DNA of 17,062 bases from Proteobacteria bacterium UBA2996 (GTDB taxonomy: Bacteria; Pseudomonadota; Gammaproteobacteria; Arenicellales; UBA868), in NCBI GenBank assembly GCA_002346525.1, contig DDZY01000075.1, forward strand, positions 1 to 17,062. The letters run 5' to 3'. The translations under genes and the position numbers were made by a program. The notes below the pieces were generated by a model that saw nothing but the letters and a program-made list of their open reading frames with translations, was not told where the DNA came from and did no database searches. Below, in pieces: positions 1-6,794 of this stretch. Numbering within the stretch: the first letter of the stretch is position 1; every line of letters begins with the position of its first letter.

Positions 1-1
1 C

Positions 2-265
2 GTTGTGTTGAATACCGCGTTTGGAGAACCGACCATCGCAGTTGATACCCATATCTACCGGGTGGCCAACCGGACGGGTCTTGCCAAGGGTCGTACCGTC
101 CTGGCAGTAGAGAAGGGACTGCTTCGGTCAACGCCCAGCCCGTATCTGAGAAATGCGCACCATTTGCTCATTCTTCACGGACGCTATACCTGCCGTGCAC
201 GAGCACCGCTTTGCGGGAAATGCATTATCTCCGACCTGTGTCAGTGGACCGCCAAGACTCGCTGA
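2..265 (+). CDS. nth: Endonuclease III, C-terminal part (5' end outside window)
   Basis: This is the last 87 residues of the DNA glycosylase/AP lyase that removes oxidised pyrimidines in base excision repair. The frame is open from the window edge, so the gene starts upstream of base 1. The stretch reading TIAVDTHIYRVANR contains the catalytic aspartate of the HhH-GPD fold (Asp138 in E. coli), and LILHGRYTC is a family hallmark. The C-terminus carries the [4Fe-4S] ligand pattern C-x6-C-x2-C-x5-C. The helix-hairpin-helix and the catalytic lysine lie outside the window. The end matches the usual family end, so the gene is not truncated at this side. It converges on rlmB with a 38-bp gap in which I see no hairpin plus T-run. 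Confidence 0.95.
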   Translation, partial: VVLNTAFGEPTIAVDTHIYRVANRTGLAKGRTVLAVEKGLLRSTPSPYLRNAHHLLILHGRYTCRARAPLCGKCIISDLCQWTAKTR

Positions 266-303
266 CACCGGCTTTGTGGGGTCGGCCATGGCAGGATCCC
301 TAC

Positions 304-1062
304 TCAGTTCGGTCCTTTTAGTTGCCGTTGGCGGCGCGTTTCGAACAGTACCACGCCCGCGGCGACGGAAACGTTCAGACTCGAAAATCCCGCCACCGTC
401 GGAATGTGTACCGTTGCATCGCAGTGCTTACGTGTTAACGGCCGCATCCCCGTTGACTCCGACCCGACGACCAGCGCCAACGGCCTGGAGAGATCAAAAT
501 CAAAAACAATCTCCTGACCGTCCTCGCCGGTGCCAATCAGCCAGACACCGGTTTTCTTCAGCTTTAAAAGAACCTGACCCCAGTTCCCTACCTCAAAGAT
601 TTTCACCTGATGGACTCCGCCCTCGGCGACACGCATCGCGGCGGGCGTAAGTCCCGCACCGGTGTTGGAGGGCATGATAATCGCCGCCACACCCGCTGCT
701 GCACCCGTTCGAATGCAAGCTCCGATGTTTCTGGGATCCTCCAGCCCGTCCAGGAGCAGGAGTACAGTCTGCTGCGTTACCCCGGAAAGCCACTCGTTCA
801 GTTCGGACTGTCCTAAAGTGGGGGCCCTGGCAAGCAATCCCACAATTCCCTGATGGCGAACGCCCCCGGCAAGACGATCTAACATCAACGTGTCGCCTCT
901 GACGACGCGCACCCCTCGCGCTCTGGCAAGAGCCAACAATTGACTAACCCGCCGGTCTCTTCTGGCGGCGTCGTGTACGATTTCCCCAACCCGAACCGGC
1001 TCAGCCCGCAATCCGGACTCGACCGCGTGAAAACCACATAGTGTTTGGCTTTGTGCGCTCAT
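304..1062 (-). CDS. rlmB: 23S rRNA (guanosine-2'-O)-methyltransferase RlmB
   Basis: This SPOUT-class SAM-dependent enzyme methylates G2251 in the peptidyl-transferase P loop of 23S rRNA. The 252 residues match the family's usual size. The N-terminal substrate-binding domain (about 1-80) is followed by the SpoU fold. Motif 1 is NIGACIRT (112-119), motif 2 LALVVGSESTGM (195-206), and motif 3, the trefoil-knot SAM site, is SSLNVSVAAG (227-236). The ATG overlaps the rnr stop as ATGA, so translation is probably coupled. A GGAGG lies 11 nt before the ATG inside the end of rnr. The rnr-rlmB pair is the standard gammaproteobacterial arrangement. Alternative TrmH-like activities cannot be excluded from motifs alone, but synteny favours RlmB. 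Confidence 0.93.
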   Translation of the reverse strand: MSAQSQTLCGFHAVESGLRAEPVRVGEIVHDAARRDRRVSQLLALARARGVRVVRGDTLMLDRLAGGVRHQGIVGLLARAPTLGQSELNEWLSGVTQQTVLLLLDGLEDPRNIGACIRTGAAAGVAAIIMPSNTGAGLTPAAMRVAEGGVHQVKIFEVGNWGQVLLKLKKTGVWLIGTGEDGQEIVFDFDLSRPLALVVGSESTGMRPLTRKHCDATVHIPTVAGFSSLNVSVAAGVVLFETRRQRQLKGPN

Positions 1063-2678
1063 CGCGCTCTACGCCTCCGATCAGTCGTCTTCCTGGGTGG
1101 CCGCCTTTTTACCTTTGTCTTGGGTTGTTTGCTCGATCGATTCAGCTTACCTCGTGGGGACGAGATGCCCGTAGGGAGCAGATTGACCTTGCCTTCTTCG
1201 AGTTCCACCCCAGCGACTTTTACCTCGAACCGGTCTCCCAGGCGGAGTTTTCTTCCCGACCGCCGCCCAGTGAGCGTTAAAAATCGCTCATCAAACTCGA
1301 AATAGTCCTGCCCCAGATCAGAGATATGCACCAGACCATCGATGGGTAAAGTGTCCAGAGTGACGAAAACACCAAAGCTGGTCACCCCGCTCACGGTACC
1401 AGAAAACACTTCCCCAAGGTATCGGCCGATGAACTCGGCCTTGAGCCAACCCATCATCTCACGCTCAGCGACTTCTGCTGTCCTCTCGGTGTGAGAGCAG
1501 TGTTCCGAAATGGCGGACAGTTCCGCCTCTTGCAACGCCGCGGCTCCCCGTGCCGGATACCCGAGTGTCATTTTAAGCATGCGGTGGGCGATGAGATCGG
1601 GATAACGCCGAATGGGAGACGTGAAATGGGTGTAAGCCGCAAATCCCAGGCCAAAATGCGGACATTTCCCGGCCGAGTAATAGGCCTGCTTCAACGATCG
1701 CAACACCAGCATCTGCAGAGACTCTCGGACCGCGCTGGATTGCTCAACGGATTCGAGCGCGCGAGTAAGCATACGCCCTGCGCTCTCGCGGCCGGGCCGC
1801 ATCTTTACACCATAAAGCCCAAGAACATCTTTTATAGCTCTTAGTGCGTCCAGCTCAGGGGCTTCATGACACCGATAAATTGCTTCACCGAACCTCTCGT
1901 CCAGCCTTTGGGCTGCACAAACATTAGCGGCCAGCATACATTCCTCGATAAGAGAGGCCGCCGCCAGCCGTGGCCTTGAGGAAATGTCCTCGATGAGCCC
2001 CTCCTGGTTCAAGGGGGCAACGGTCTCGGGAAAAACGAGATGCAGGCTTCCCTCCCCTATCCGATGCGCAAAAAGTACCTTGCTGACCGTCCAAAGCGCC
2101 AACAGGCTTTGCTCAATCTCTGGGGAGAAGCCTTGCGCCCCTTTCGCGAGAAACTCCGATGCCGCCTCATAGGTAAGTCGCCCCGCGGAAATTATCTGGG
2201 CCTCAATAAAATCGTACGCGGTAATTCGGCCCTGGTGGTCAATTCTTAGCCTACAGACAAATACGTCTCGCAGCTGCCCTGGTCTTAATGAGCACAAGTC
2301 GTTTGACAGCAGTTCCGGGAGCATAGGCACCACCTGACCCGGGAGGTAAACCGAATTACCCCGCTCCCGCGCGGCACCGTCAAGAGATCCGCCCGGTACT
2401 ACCCATCGTGCAACATCTGCGATCGCAACGTCCAGGCAAAACCCGTCCTCGACCTTTTCGCAAAAAACGGCGTCATCAAAATCCTTGGCATTCTCACCGT
2501 CAATCGTGACGAAGGGAAGGTGAGTTAGGTCAATGACCCGCTTGCTTTTCTCTCTAACCGTATTCTCAGTCAACTGCGCCAGTTCGGCTTCAACTTTGAC
2601 CGGCCATTCTGTTTCAATCTGGTGCCGATCGAGCAGGCGCTCCCGAAACGCAGCGGCTGTTGACGTCGACTTCTTCAT
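1059..2678 (-). CDS. rnr: RNase R/II-family exoribonuclease lacking the N-terminal cold-shock domains
   Basis: This is a 3'-5' hydrolytic exoribonuclease for RNA turnover and rRNA/tRNA quality control. It has 539 residues, against roughly 730-810 in typical RNase R. The catalytic RNB domain (about 48-390) looks intact: VTIDGENAKDFDDAV supplies Asp60, Asp66, Asp68 and Asp69 with the spacing of RNase II D201/D207/D209/D210, and HFTSPIRRYPDL (351-362) is the conserved arginine-containing motif. An S1 domain (about 420-503) and a Lys/Arg-rich tail follow. The region before the RNB domain keeps only the last linker, DRHQIETEWP; the HTH and both CSDs are missing. Upstream the frame stops at a TGA (2706-2708) and then meets tRNA-Leu, so there is no room for them. 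ATG at 2678 is the only possible upstream start and has no clear Shine-Dalgarno. Synteny with purA and rlmB supports rnr. The identity of the family is certain; full RNase R function is inference. Confidence 0.93.
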   Translation of the reverse strand: MKKSTSTAAAFRERLLDRHQIETEWPVKVEAELAQLTENTVREKSKRVIDLTHLPFVTIDGENAKDFDDAVFCEKVEDGFCLDVAIADVARWVVPGGSLDGAARERGNSVYLPGQVVPMLPELLSNDLCSLRPGQLRDVFVCRLRIDHQGRITAYDFIEAQIISAGRLTYEAASEFLAKGAQGFSPEIEQSLLALWTVSKVLFAHRIGEGSLHLVFPETVAPLNQEGLIEDISSRPRLAAASLIEECMLAANVCAAQRLDERFGEAIYRCHEAPELDALRAIKDVLGLYGVKMRPGRESAGRMLTRALESVEQSSAVRESLQMLVLRSLKQAYYSAGKCPHFGLGFAAYTHFTSPIRRYPDLIAHRMLKMTLGYPARGAAALQEAELSAISEHCSHTERTAEVAEREMMGWLKAEFIGRYLGEVFSGTVSGVTSFGVFVTLDTLPIDGLVHISDLGQDYFEFDERFLTLTGRRSGRKLRLGDRFEVKVAGVELEEGKVNLLPTGISSPRGKLNRSSKQPKTKVKRRPPRKTTDRRRRAR

Positions 2679-2750
2679 TGCAGTGTAGGGACGCTTGGCG
2701 TTAGTTCATTCATTTCGGAATCTGAAACCGCAAATGCACTCTGCCTGCGA

Positions 2751-2779
2751 TTGACAACTTTTGGTTCAATCGTTAAGGT
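2751..2779 (+). promoter_or_regulatory. Sigma-70 promoter of tRNA-Leu
   Basis: A perfect -35 box TTGACA (2751-2756) is followed after 17 bp by TAAGGT (2774-2779), which matches the three most conserved -10 positions. The next bases, TCGCGGCCC, form a GC-rich discriminator of the kind typical of stringently controlled stable-RNA promoters. The predicted start near 2786 gives a leader of about 40 nt. The leader opens with a palindrome, GCCCTG-T-CAGGGC (2785-2797), that could fold as a 4-bp stem with a 5-nt loop. Confidence 0.75.
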
Positions 2780-2825
2780 TCGCGGCCCTGTCAGGGCTGC
2801 CCTTGCTCGACAGGTGACGCTCTTT

Positions 2826-2912
2826 GCCGAGGTGGCGGAATTGGTAGACGCGCTAGCTTCAGGTGCTAGTGGGGGTAACCCCGTGGAGGTTCAAGTCCTC
2901 TCCTCGGTACCA
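2826..2912 (+). tRNA. tRNA-Leu, anticodon CAG (reads CUG)
   Basis: This is an 87-nt class II tRNA with encoded CCA. The acceptor stem GCCGAGG (2826-2832) pairs with CCTCGGT (2902-2908, one G-U pair), followed by A and CCA. The anticodon stem CTAGC (2853-2857) pairs with GCTAG (2865-2869) around loop TTCAGGT, placing CAG at 2860-2862. A long variable arm (GGGG-TAA-CCCC) is the leucine hallmark. The T stem encloses TTCAAGT. It lies between purA and rnr, a common place for tRNA-Leu in gammaproteobacteria, but on the opposite strand to both. I see no convincing intrinsic terminator in the 125 bp after it. Confidence 0.97.
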
Positions 2913-3037
2913 TCAATATCATTCATGTTGATCGAGACCCCGTTGACGAAGCCAACCGGTCTGATCCCAAGGGAATCTGTCCCCGCTCCAAAGATCCCCA
3001 TTCCGGCTTCAGATCAACGGCGCCGGCCCGGCTCGGC

Positions 3038-4333
3038 CTACGATGCGAACGGATCCCGCAAAACCATCGTCGCGTTTCGATCGGGCCCCGTCGAGATAAT
3101 GTCAACCGACACCTCGAGCAACTCTGACAGCCGATCGAGGTAATGCCTCGCGTTATCTGGCAAAGCTCCGACCGTCTTTATTCCTTCAGTAGCCTGTTGC
3201 CAACCCGGTAAGGACTCATAAACCGGTTCGACCTCTTCAAGTGCTCTTGCATCCCAGGGGAGTTGATCGACCGCTTTTCCGCCCAGTCGATACCCAACGC
3301 AGATCGCCAGTTCAGAGAGTCCGTCCAGAACATCGAGCTTTGTCACACACAGTGCACTTACACTGTTCAGTTGGCAGGCTCTTCGCGACAGGACCGCATC
3401 GAACCAGCCACACCGGCGCGGGCGCCCTGTCGTCGCGCCGAACTCATGACCGCGATCCGCCAACCAGGCGCCGGTGCCGTCGTGAAGCTCGGTCGGGAAC
3501 GGTCCACCCCCAACCCGGGTGGTATAGGCCTTCACGACCCCCACCACCTCATCCAGTATCAGCGGACCTGCGCCACTGCCGCAGGCTGCGGCGCCCGCTG
3601 TGGTATTAGACGAGGTGACATAAGGATAGGTCCCCTGATCAATGTCCAGTAACGTACCCTGGGCCCCTTCGAACAAAATGTTGCCGGAAGAACGGGAAAC
3701 CGACTGCACGGCATGCGCAACATCTCCAATCATCGGCTGAAGCACGTCGGCCCATCGGTCGAGCGCATCAAACACCAATGCCGGCTCAACCGTTTGTTGG
3801 TCAAAGCGTTTTTCAAGCAGGAAATTGTGGTAGTCAAGCAGTTCACCCACCCGTTCCCTGCAGGCTTTGACGTCCAGGAATTCACCTATACGGATGCCAC
3901 GGCGGGCCACCTTATCCTCATAGGCGGGCCCGATCCCCCGACCGGTTGTCCCGATCGCTTTCTTGCCCCGCGCCTGCTCCCTGGCCTGATCAAGCGCCAC
4001 GTGACTGGGAAGAATGACAGGACACGCTGGGCTGATGGTAAGACGGTTACGAGGCGTTTCACCCGCCTGCTCCAGCGTCTCAAGCTCTCTGATCAATGCG
4101 TCAGGAGCGACGACCACGCCATTGCCAATCATGCACTGCACATCGGGCCGCAAGATGCCCGACGGTACCAGATGCAGCACGGTCTTATCTCCATCGATCA
4201 CCAGAGTGTGGCCCGCGTTATGGCCGCCCTGGAATCTCACAACCGCTTGGCAACGGTCCGTCAGGAGATCAACGATCTTGCCCTTGCCCTCGTCTCCCCA
4301 CTGGATCCCCAGTACCACTACATTCTTGGACAT
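3038..4333 (-). CDS. purA: Adenylosuccinate synthetase
   Basis: This cytoplasmic enzyme joins IMP and aspartate at the expense of GTP, the first committed step to AMP. At 431 residues it is full length (E. coli 432). The signature QWGDEGKGK (11-19) carries the catalytic Asp14, and QGGHNAGHT carries catalytic His42. GTTGRGIGPAYEDK, FEGAQGTLLDIDQGTYPYVTSS, TTGRPRRCGWFDA and the GTP-base-binding TKLDVLD segment all match the family in order. The ATG at 4333 is preceded by AGG eight bases upstream. It is the last gene of the hfq-hflX-hflK-hflC-yjeT-purA string, 73 bp after yjeT. A TTGACT in that gap could be a -35 box, but no good -10 follows it. Confidence 0.98.
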   Translation of the reverse strand: MSKNVVVLGIQWGDEGKGKIVDLLTDRCQAVVRFQGGHNAGHTLVIDGDKTVLHLVPSGILRPDVQCMIGNGVVVAPDALIRELETLEQAGETPRNRLTISPACPVILPSHVALDQAREQARGKKAIGTTGRGIGPAYEDKVARRGIRIGEFLDVKACRERVGELLDYHNFLLEKRFDQQTVEPALVFDALDRWADVLQPMIGDVAHAVQSVSRSSGNILFEGAQGTLLDIDQGTYPYVTSSNTTAGAAACGSGAGPLILDEVVGVVKAYTTRVGGGPFPTELHDGTGAWLADRGHEFGATTGRPRRCGWFDAVLSRRACQLNSVSALCVTKLDVLDGLSELAICVGYRLGGKAVDQLPWDARALEEVEPVYESLPGWQQATEGIKTVGALPDNARHYLDRLSELLEVSVDIISTGPDRNATMVLRDPFAS

Positions 4334-4406
4334 CTATTCAGCCTGTGAACGGTTGTTTGAGAAGCCAGTCAAGCCGTTAGGACCTACCCGACCGGCGCTA
4401 CATCCC

Positions 4407-4598
4407 TTAATGCCGGATCAGGTACAAGAGCCCGAGACCGATGATCATCATGATCAATCCGCCCCACCGCAGATGGGACTCACTGATGGCCCCGAGAGTC
4501 TCGACCAACCGCCGGTACCGCGACGGGGCCGCAAAAGGGATCAAGCCCTCCAATATCAATACCAGCGACACAGCCACGAAAAGGTCCCGCCATTCCAC
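4407..4598 (-). CDS. yjeT: Small inner-membrane protein of the YjeT/DUF2065 family
   Basis: This 63-residue protein has two hydrophobic segments, about 5-24 and 45-61, separated by a basic turn (SRYRRLVETL). The pattern W-x-D-L...EGL-P-F...LRWGGL...GL-L is the DUF2065 hallmark. No biochemical role is established for the family. The start is GTG, 8 nt after the hflC stop, with no strong Shine-Dalgarno, which suggests translation coupled to hflC. A nearby ATG (4593) is out of frame. Its position between hflC and purA is the same as in E. coli, which raises confidence despite its size and hints at a link to the HflKC complex; that link is inference. Confidence 0.88.
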   Translation of the reverse strand: MEWRDLFVAVSLVLILEGLIPFAAPSRYRRLVETLGAISESHLRWGGLIMMIIGLGLLYLIRH

Positions 4599-4606
4599 GG
4601 GTACGA

Positions 4607-5494
4607 CTAATCTGCGGACTCGACGGGTGCCGGCGATGCCTGTTTGAAGTATCGGAAGAACTCCGAGTCGGGCTCGATCACGAGCAGATTATCCGGAGTG
4701 GCAAAAGTATTACGATAGGCGTTCAGGCTACGGTACATCCGATAGAACTCGCGATCCCGATCAAACGCGTCGGCGTAAATGGCTGTCGCTTCGGCATCCC
4801 CCTGACCCTTAACCTCCTGCGCCTTTTGTTCGGCCTCTGCCAGGATAATCGCCCGCTCGCGATCCGCATCGGCTCGGATCCGTTCGGCCGCTTCGGCGCC
4901 TCTGGCTCTAAGGTCTTTCGCCACCCGTGAACGCTCGGCCTCCATTCGTTGATAGACACGCTCACTGATATCCGGATCAAGATCAACTCTTTTCAGGCGG
5001 ACATCCAATACCTCGATACCTAAAGATGCCGTCTCCTCGTTCGTCGTTTGCCGAACCACGTCCATGATCTCGACGCGGTCTCCCGATATCACTTGCTGCA
5101 CCGAGCGGTTACCGAACTCGCGACGTAACGCGTCATTCACTCTTTGAGCAAGCCGATTACGTGCATTACTGGCTAACCCACCCAGCCTGGTGTAGTAGTC
5201 AGCGGCGTTCGTGATTCTCCACTTCACAAACGAGTCCACGACGAGGTTCTTCTTCTCCCGGGTGAGGTACAGCTCTGGATCAGAATCCATCGTTTGTACC
5301 CGCGCGTCGAAGAACTGCACGTTGTTAATCAGGGGCGCCTTGAAATGGAGACCGGGTTCGTCACTCGACCGTACGATCTCGCCGAACTGGAAGACGATCG
5401 CTTTCTCTCGCTCGTCAACGTAATAGACCGCTGAGGAACCCAGTGAAACCAGGATCACCACCAGGATCGTCCACATCATGTTCTTACCGCTCAT
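4607..5494 (-). CDS. hflC: HflC, SPFH/prohibitin-family modulator of FtsH protease
   Basis: HflC forms a large membrane complex with HflK that encloses or regulates the AAA protease FtsH. The 295 residues include an N-terminal signal anchor (about 7-26, TILVVILVSLGSSAVYYV), then the SPFH/Band 7 domain starting at DEREKAIVFQFGEIV. A long charged helix rich in Ala, Glu and Arg (about 180-240) includes AERIRADADRERAIILAEAE, the coiled-coil part typical of the family. The ATG overlaps the hflK stop as ATGA, and AGGAG lies 9 nt upstream inside hflK, so both subunits are probably made in step. The length and order match E. coli. Confidence 0.96.
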   Translation of the reverse strand: MSGKNMMWTILVVILVSLGSSAVYYVDEREKAIVFQFGEIVRSSDEPGLHFKAPLINNVQFFDARVQTMDSDPELYLTREKKNLVVDSFVKWRITNAADYYTRLGGLASNARNRLAQRVNDALRREFGNRSVQQVISGDRVEIMDVVRQTTNEETASLGIEVLDVRLKRVDLDPDISERVYQRMEAERSRVAKDLRARGAEAAERIRADADRERAIILAEAEQKAQEVKGQGDAEATAIYADAFDRDREFYRMYRSLNAYRNTFATPDNLLVIEPDSEFFRYFKQASPAPVESAD

Positions 5495-6708
5495 TGCGTC
5501 AAACTCCTGAGGCGGCTAGAACGCTCTTGCCGCGTATTATTATTTGTACCGGCAAAAGTTCCGCCAAAGCCTGCGCCGGCAGACGTCTCATCCAACTGCG
5601 AGGTCGACCCACCGGCACTACGTTGCCGAATCAACTGGTCCAGAGGCAAATACATAACGTTGTTGGATCCGCTGCTTTGATCGATGACGAGCTTCGTGGA
5701 GTTTCCATACACCTCTTCCAGCGCATCGATGTAGAGTCGGTCACGCGTGATGCCGGGCGCTTTCGCGTACTCATCGAGGACCTGGATAAATCGAGATGCT
5801 TGACCACGTGCGGCCGCTACGACGGTCGCCTGATAGGCAGCGGCTTCCTGCTCTAACCTCGCTGCAGCGCCCCTTGCCCGGGGTATGATGTCGTTTTGAT
5901 ACGCCTGAGCTTCATTCTTCAGGCGCTCTTCATCCTCTCGGGCCTTCACGGCGTCGTCAAACGCGGCTTTAACTTCCGCGGGCGGCTGAGCATTCTGCAT
6001 CTCGACCGCCTTAATGTTGATGCCGGTATCGTACCGATCAAGAATCTGCTGAAGAAGCACCTTCGTTTCCTGGGCAATTTCCGCTCGTCCACCCGTGATC
6101 GCGAAGTCCATTGAGTTCCGGCCAACGATCTCCCTTACCGCGCTCTCAGTAGCACCCCGAACCACGAGTTCCTGTGATTCGGCGACATTGAAGAGCAACT
6201 CTCTCGGGTCTTTGATGTCATACTGGACCGCAAAATGAATATCGATGATATTCTCATCCGCGGTCAGCATCAGAGCCTCCCGGGGCACACCCGCAAGCTG
6301 ATTTGATCGGGTGTTGGTTCGGTAGCCTACCTCGACGGTTCTGATCTGCTGAACATTGACTATTTCCACAGACTCGACGGGATACGGCATACGCCACCTC
6401 AGACCGGCTTCCTTGATGGTCTTGTAGGCACCAAAACGCATTTCAACAGCCTGTTGCCCCTGTTCGACGACATAAAAACCGGTCGCGAGCCATAACCCCA
6501 CCAGAACGATTGCGATAGGCCCGATTGCCCTAGAACTGAACGAGGGTAATCTGCCCCCGCCCTTGCGGCCGGAGCCGCCGCCACCGAAAAGGCCGCCAAA
6601 TTTTTTTTGAAGGTCTCGGATAACCTCATCGAGATCCGGCGGCCCATTTTGGCCGTTACCCTGCCCCCAAGGATCGCGATCGTTGGATCCTGGCTGATTC
6701 CACGGCAT
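5491..6708 (-). CDS. hflK: HflK, SPFH/prohibitin-family modulator of FtsH protease
   Basis: This is the partner of HflC in the periplasm-facing HflKC assembly around FtsH. It has 405 residues. The first 57 are a cytoplasmic Gly/Pro/Asn-rich tail (MPWNQPGSNDRDPWGQG, then GGLFGGGGSG), as in other HflK proteins. A transmembrane segment follows at about 61-80. The Band 7 domain starts near FYVVEQGQQAVEMRFG. A helical region rich in Glu, Ala and Arg ends in a Ser/Thr/Asn-rich C-terminus. The start is ATG with GAGGAAG about 9 nt upstream. It begins 86 bp after hflX, downstream of a hairpin (6743-6761), so it may be expressed partly independently of hflX. Confidence 0.96.
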   Translation of the reverse strand: MPWNQPGSNDRDPWGQGNGQNGPPDLDEVIRDLQKKFGGLFGGGGSGRKGGGRLPSFSSRAIGPIAIVLVGLWLATGFYVVEQGQQAVEMRFGAYKTIKEAGLRWRMPYPVESVEIVNVQQIRTVEVGYRTNTRSNQLAGVPREALMLTADENIIDIHFAVQYDIKDPRELLFNVAESQELVVRGATESAVREIVGRNSMDFAITGGRAEIAQETKVLLQQILDRYDTGINIKAVEMQNAQPPAEVKAAFDDAVKAREDEERLKNEAQAYQNDIIPRARGAAARLEQEAAAYQATVVAAARGQASRFIQVLDEYAKAPGITRDRLYIDALEEVYGNSTKLVIDQSSGSNNVMYLPLDQLIRQRSAGGSTSQLDETSAGAGFGGTFAGTNNNTRQERSSRLRSLTQ

Positions 6709-6742
6709 GTCTTAGCTTCCTCTTTAAAAAGTAAATTCTTAA

Positions 6743-6761
6743 CGACGCAGGACTTGCGTCG
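6743..6761 (-). promoter_or_regulatory. Hairpin in the hflX-hflK spacer
   Basis: Arms CGACGCA and TGCGTCG form a perfect 7-bp stem with a 5-nt loop (AGTCC on the transcribed strand). The next 17 transcribed nt are AU-rich (TTAAGAATTTACTTTTT) and lead into the hflK Shine-Dalgarno. The U-run is not adjacent to the stem, so this is a poor classical terminator. It may be an attenuator, a stabilising 3' end after processing, or a spacer element. Confidence 0.5.
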
Positions 6762-6794
6762 CACAACACGAGTCAGGGCTGCATTTTATCATGG

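Noticed and set aside
266..303. Terminator between the converging nth and rlmB
   Set aside because: I found no stem followed by a T-run in the 38 bp.
153..650. A 165-residue open frame spanning the nth end and the rlmB 3' half
   Set aside because: It overlaps two well-supported genes in another frame and is rich in Arg, Pro and Ser, typical of a shadow frame.
1059..2678. Frameshift as the cause of the short RNase R
   Set aside because: Other frames upstream do not encode CSD-like sequence, and the tRNA leaves only 147 bp, too little for the missing domains.
2913..3037. Terminator for tRNA-Leu or purA, or a second tRNA
   Set aside because: Only a weak 5-bp repeat (ATCAA/TTGAT) is present, and there is no second cloverleaf.
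3713..4348. A 211-residue open frame on the plus strand opposite purA
   Set aside because: It lies fully antisense to an intact purA, has no recognisable motifs and reads like a shadow frame of a GC-rich gene.
6743..6761. Classical intrinsic terminator after hflX
   Set aside because: The stem is good, but the U-run begins several bases later and is broken; listed as a hairpin only.
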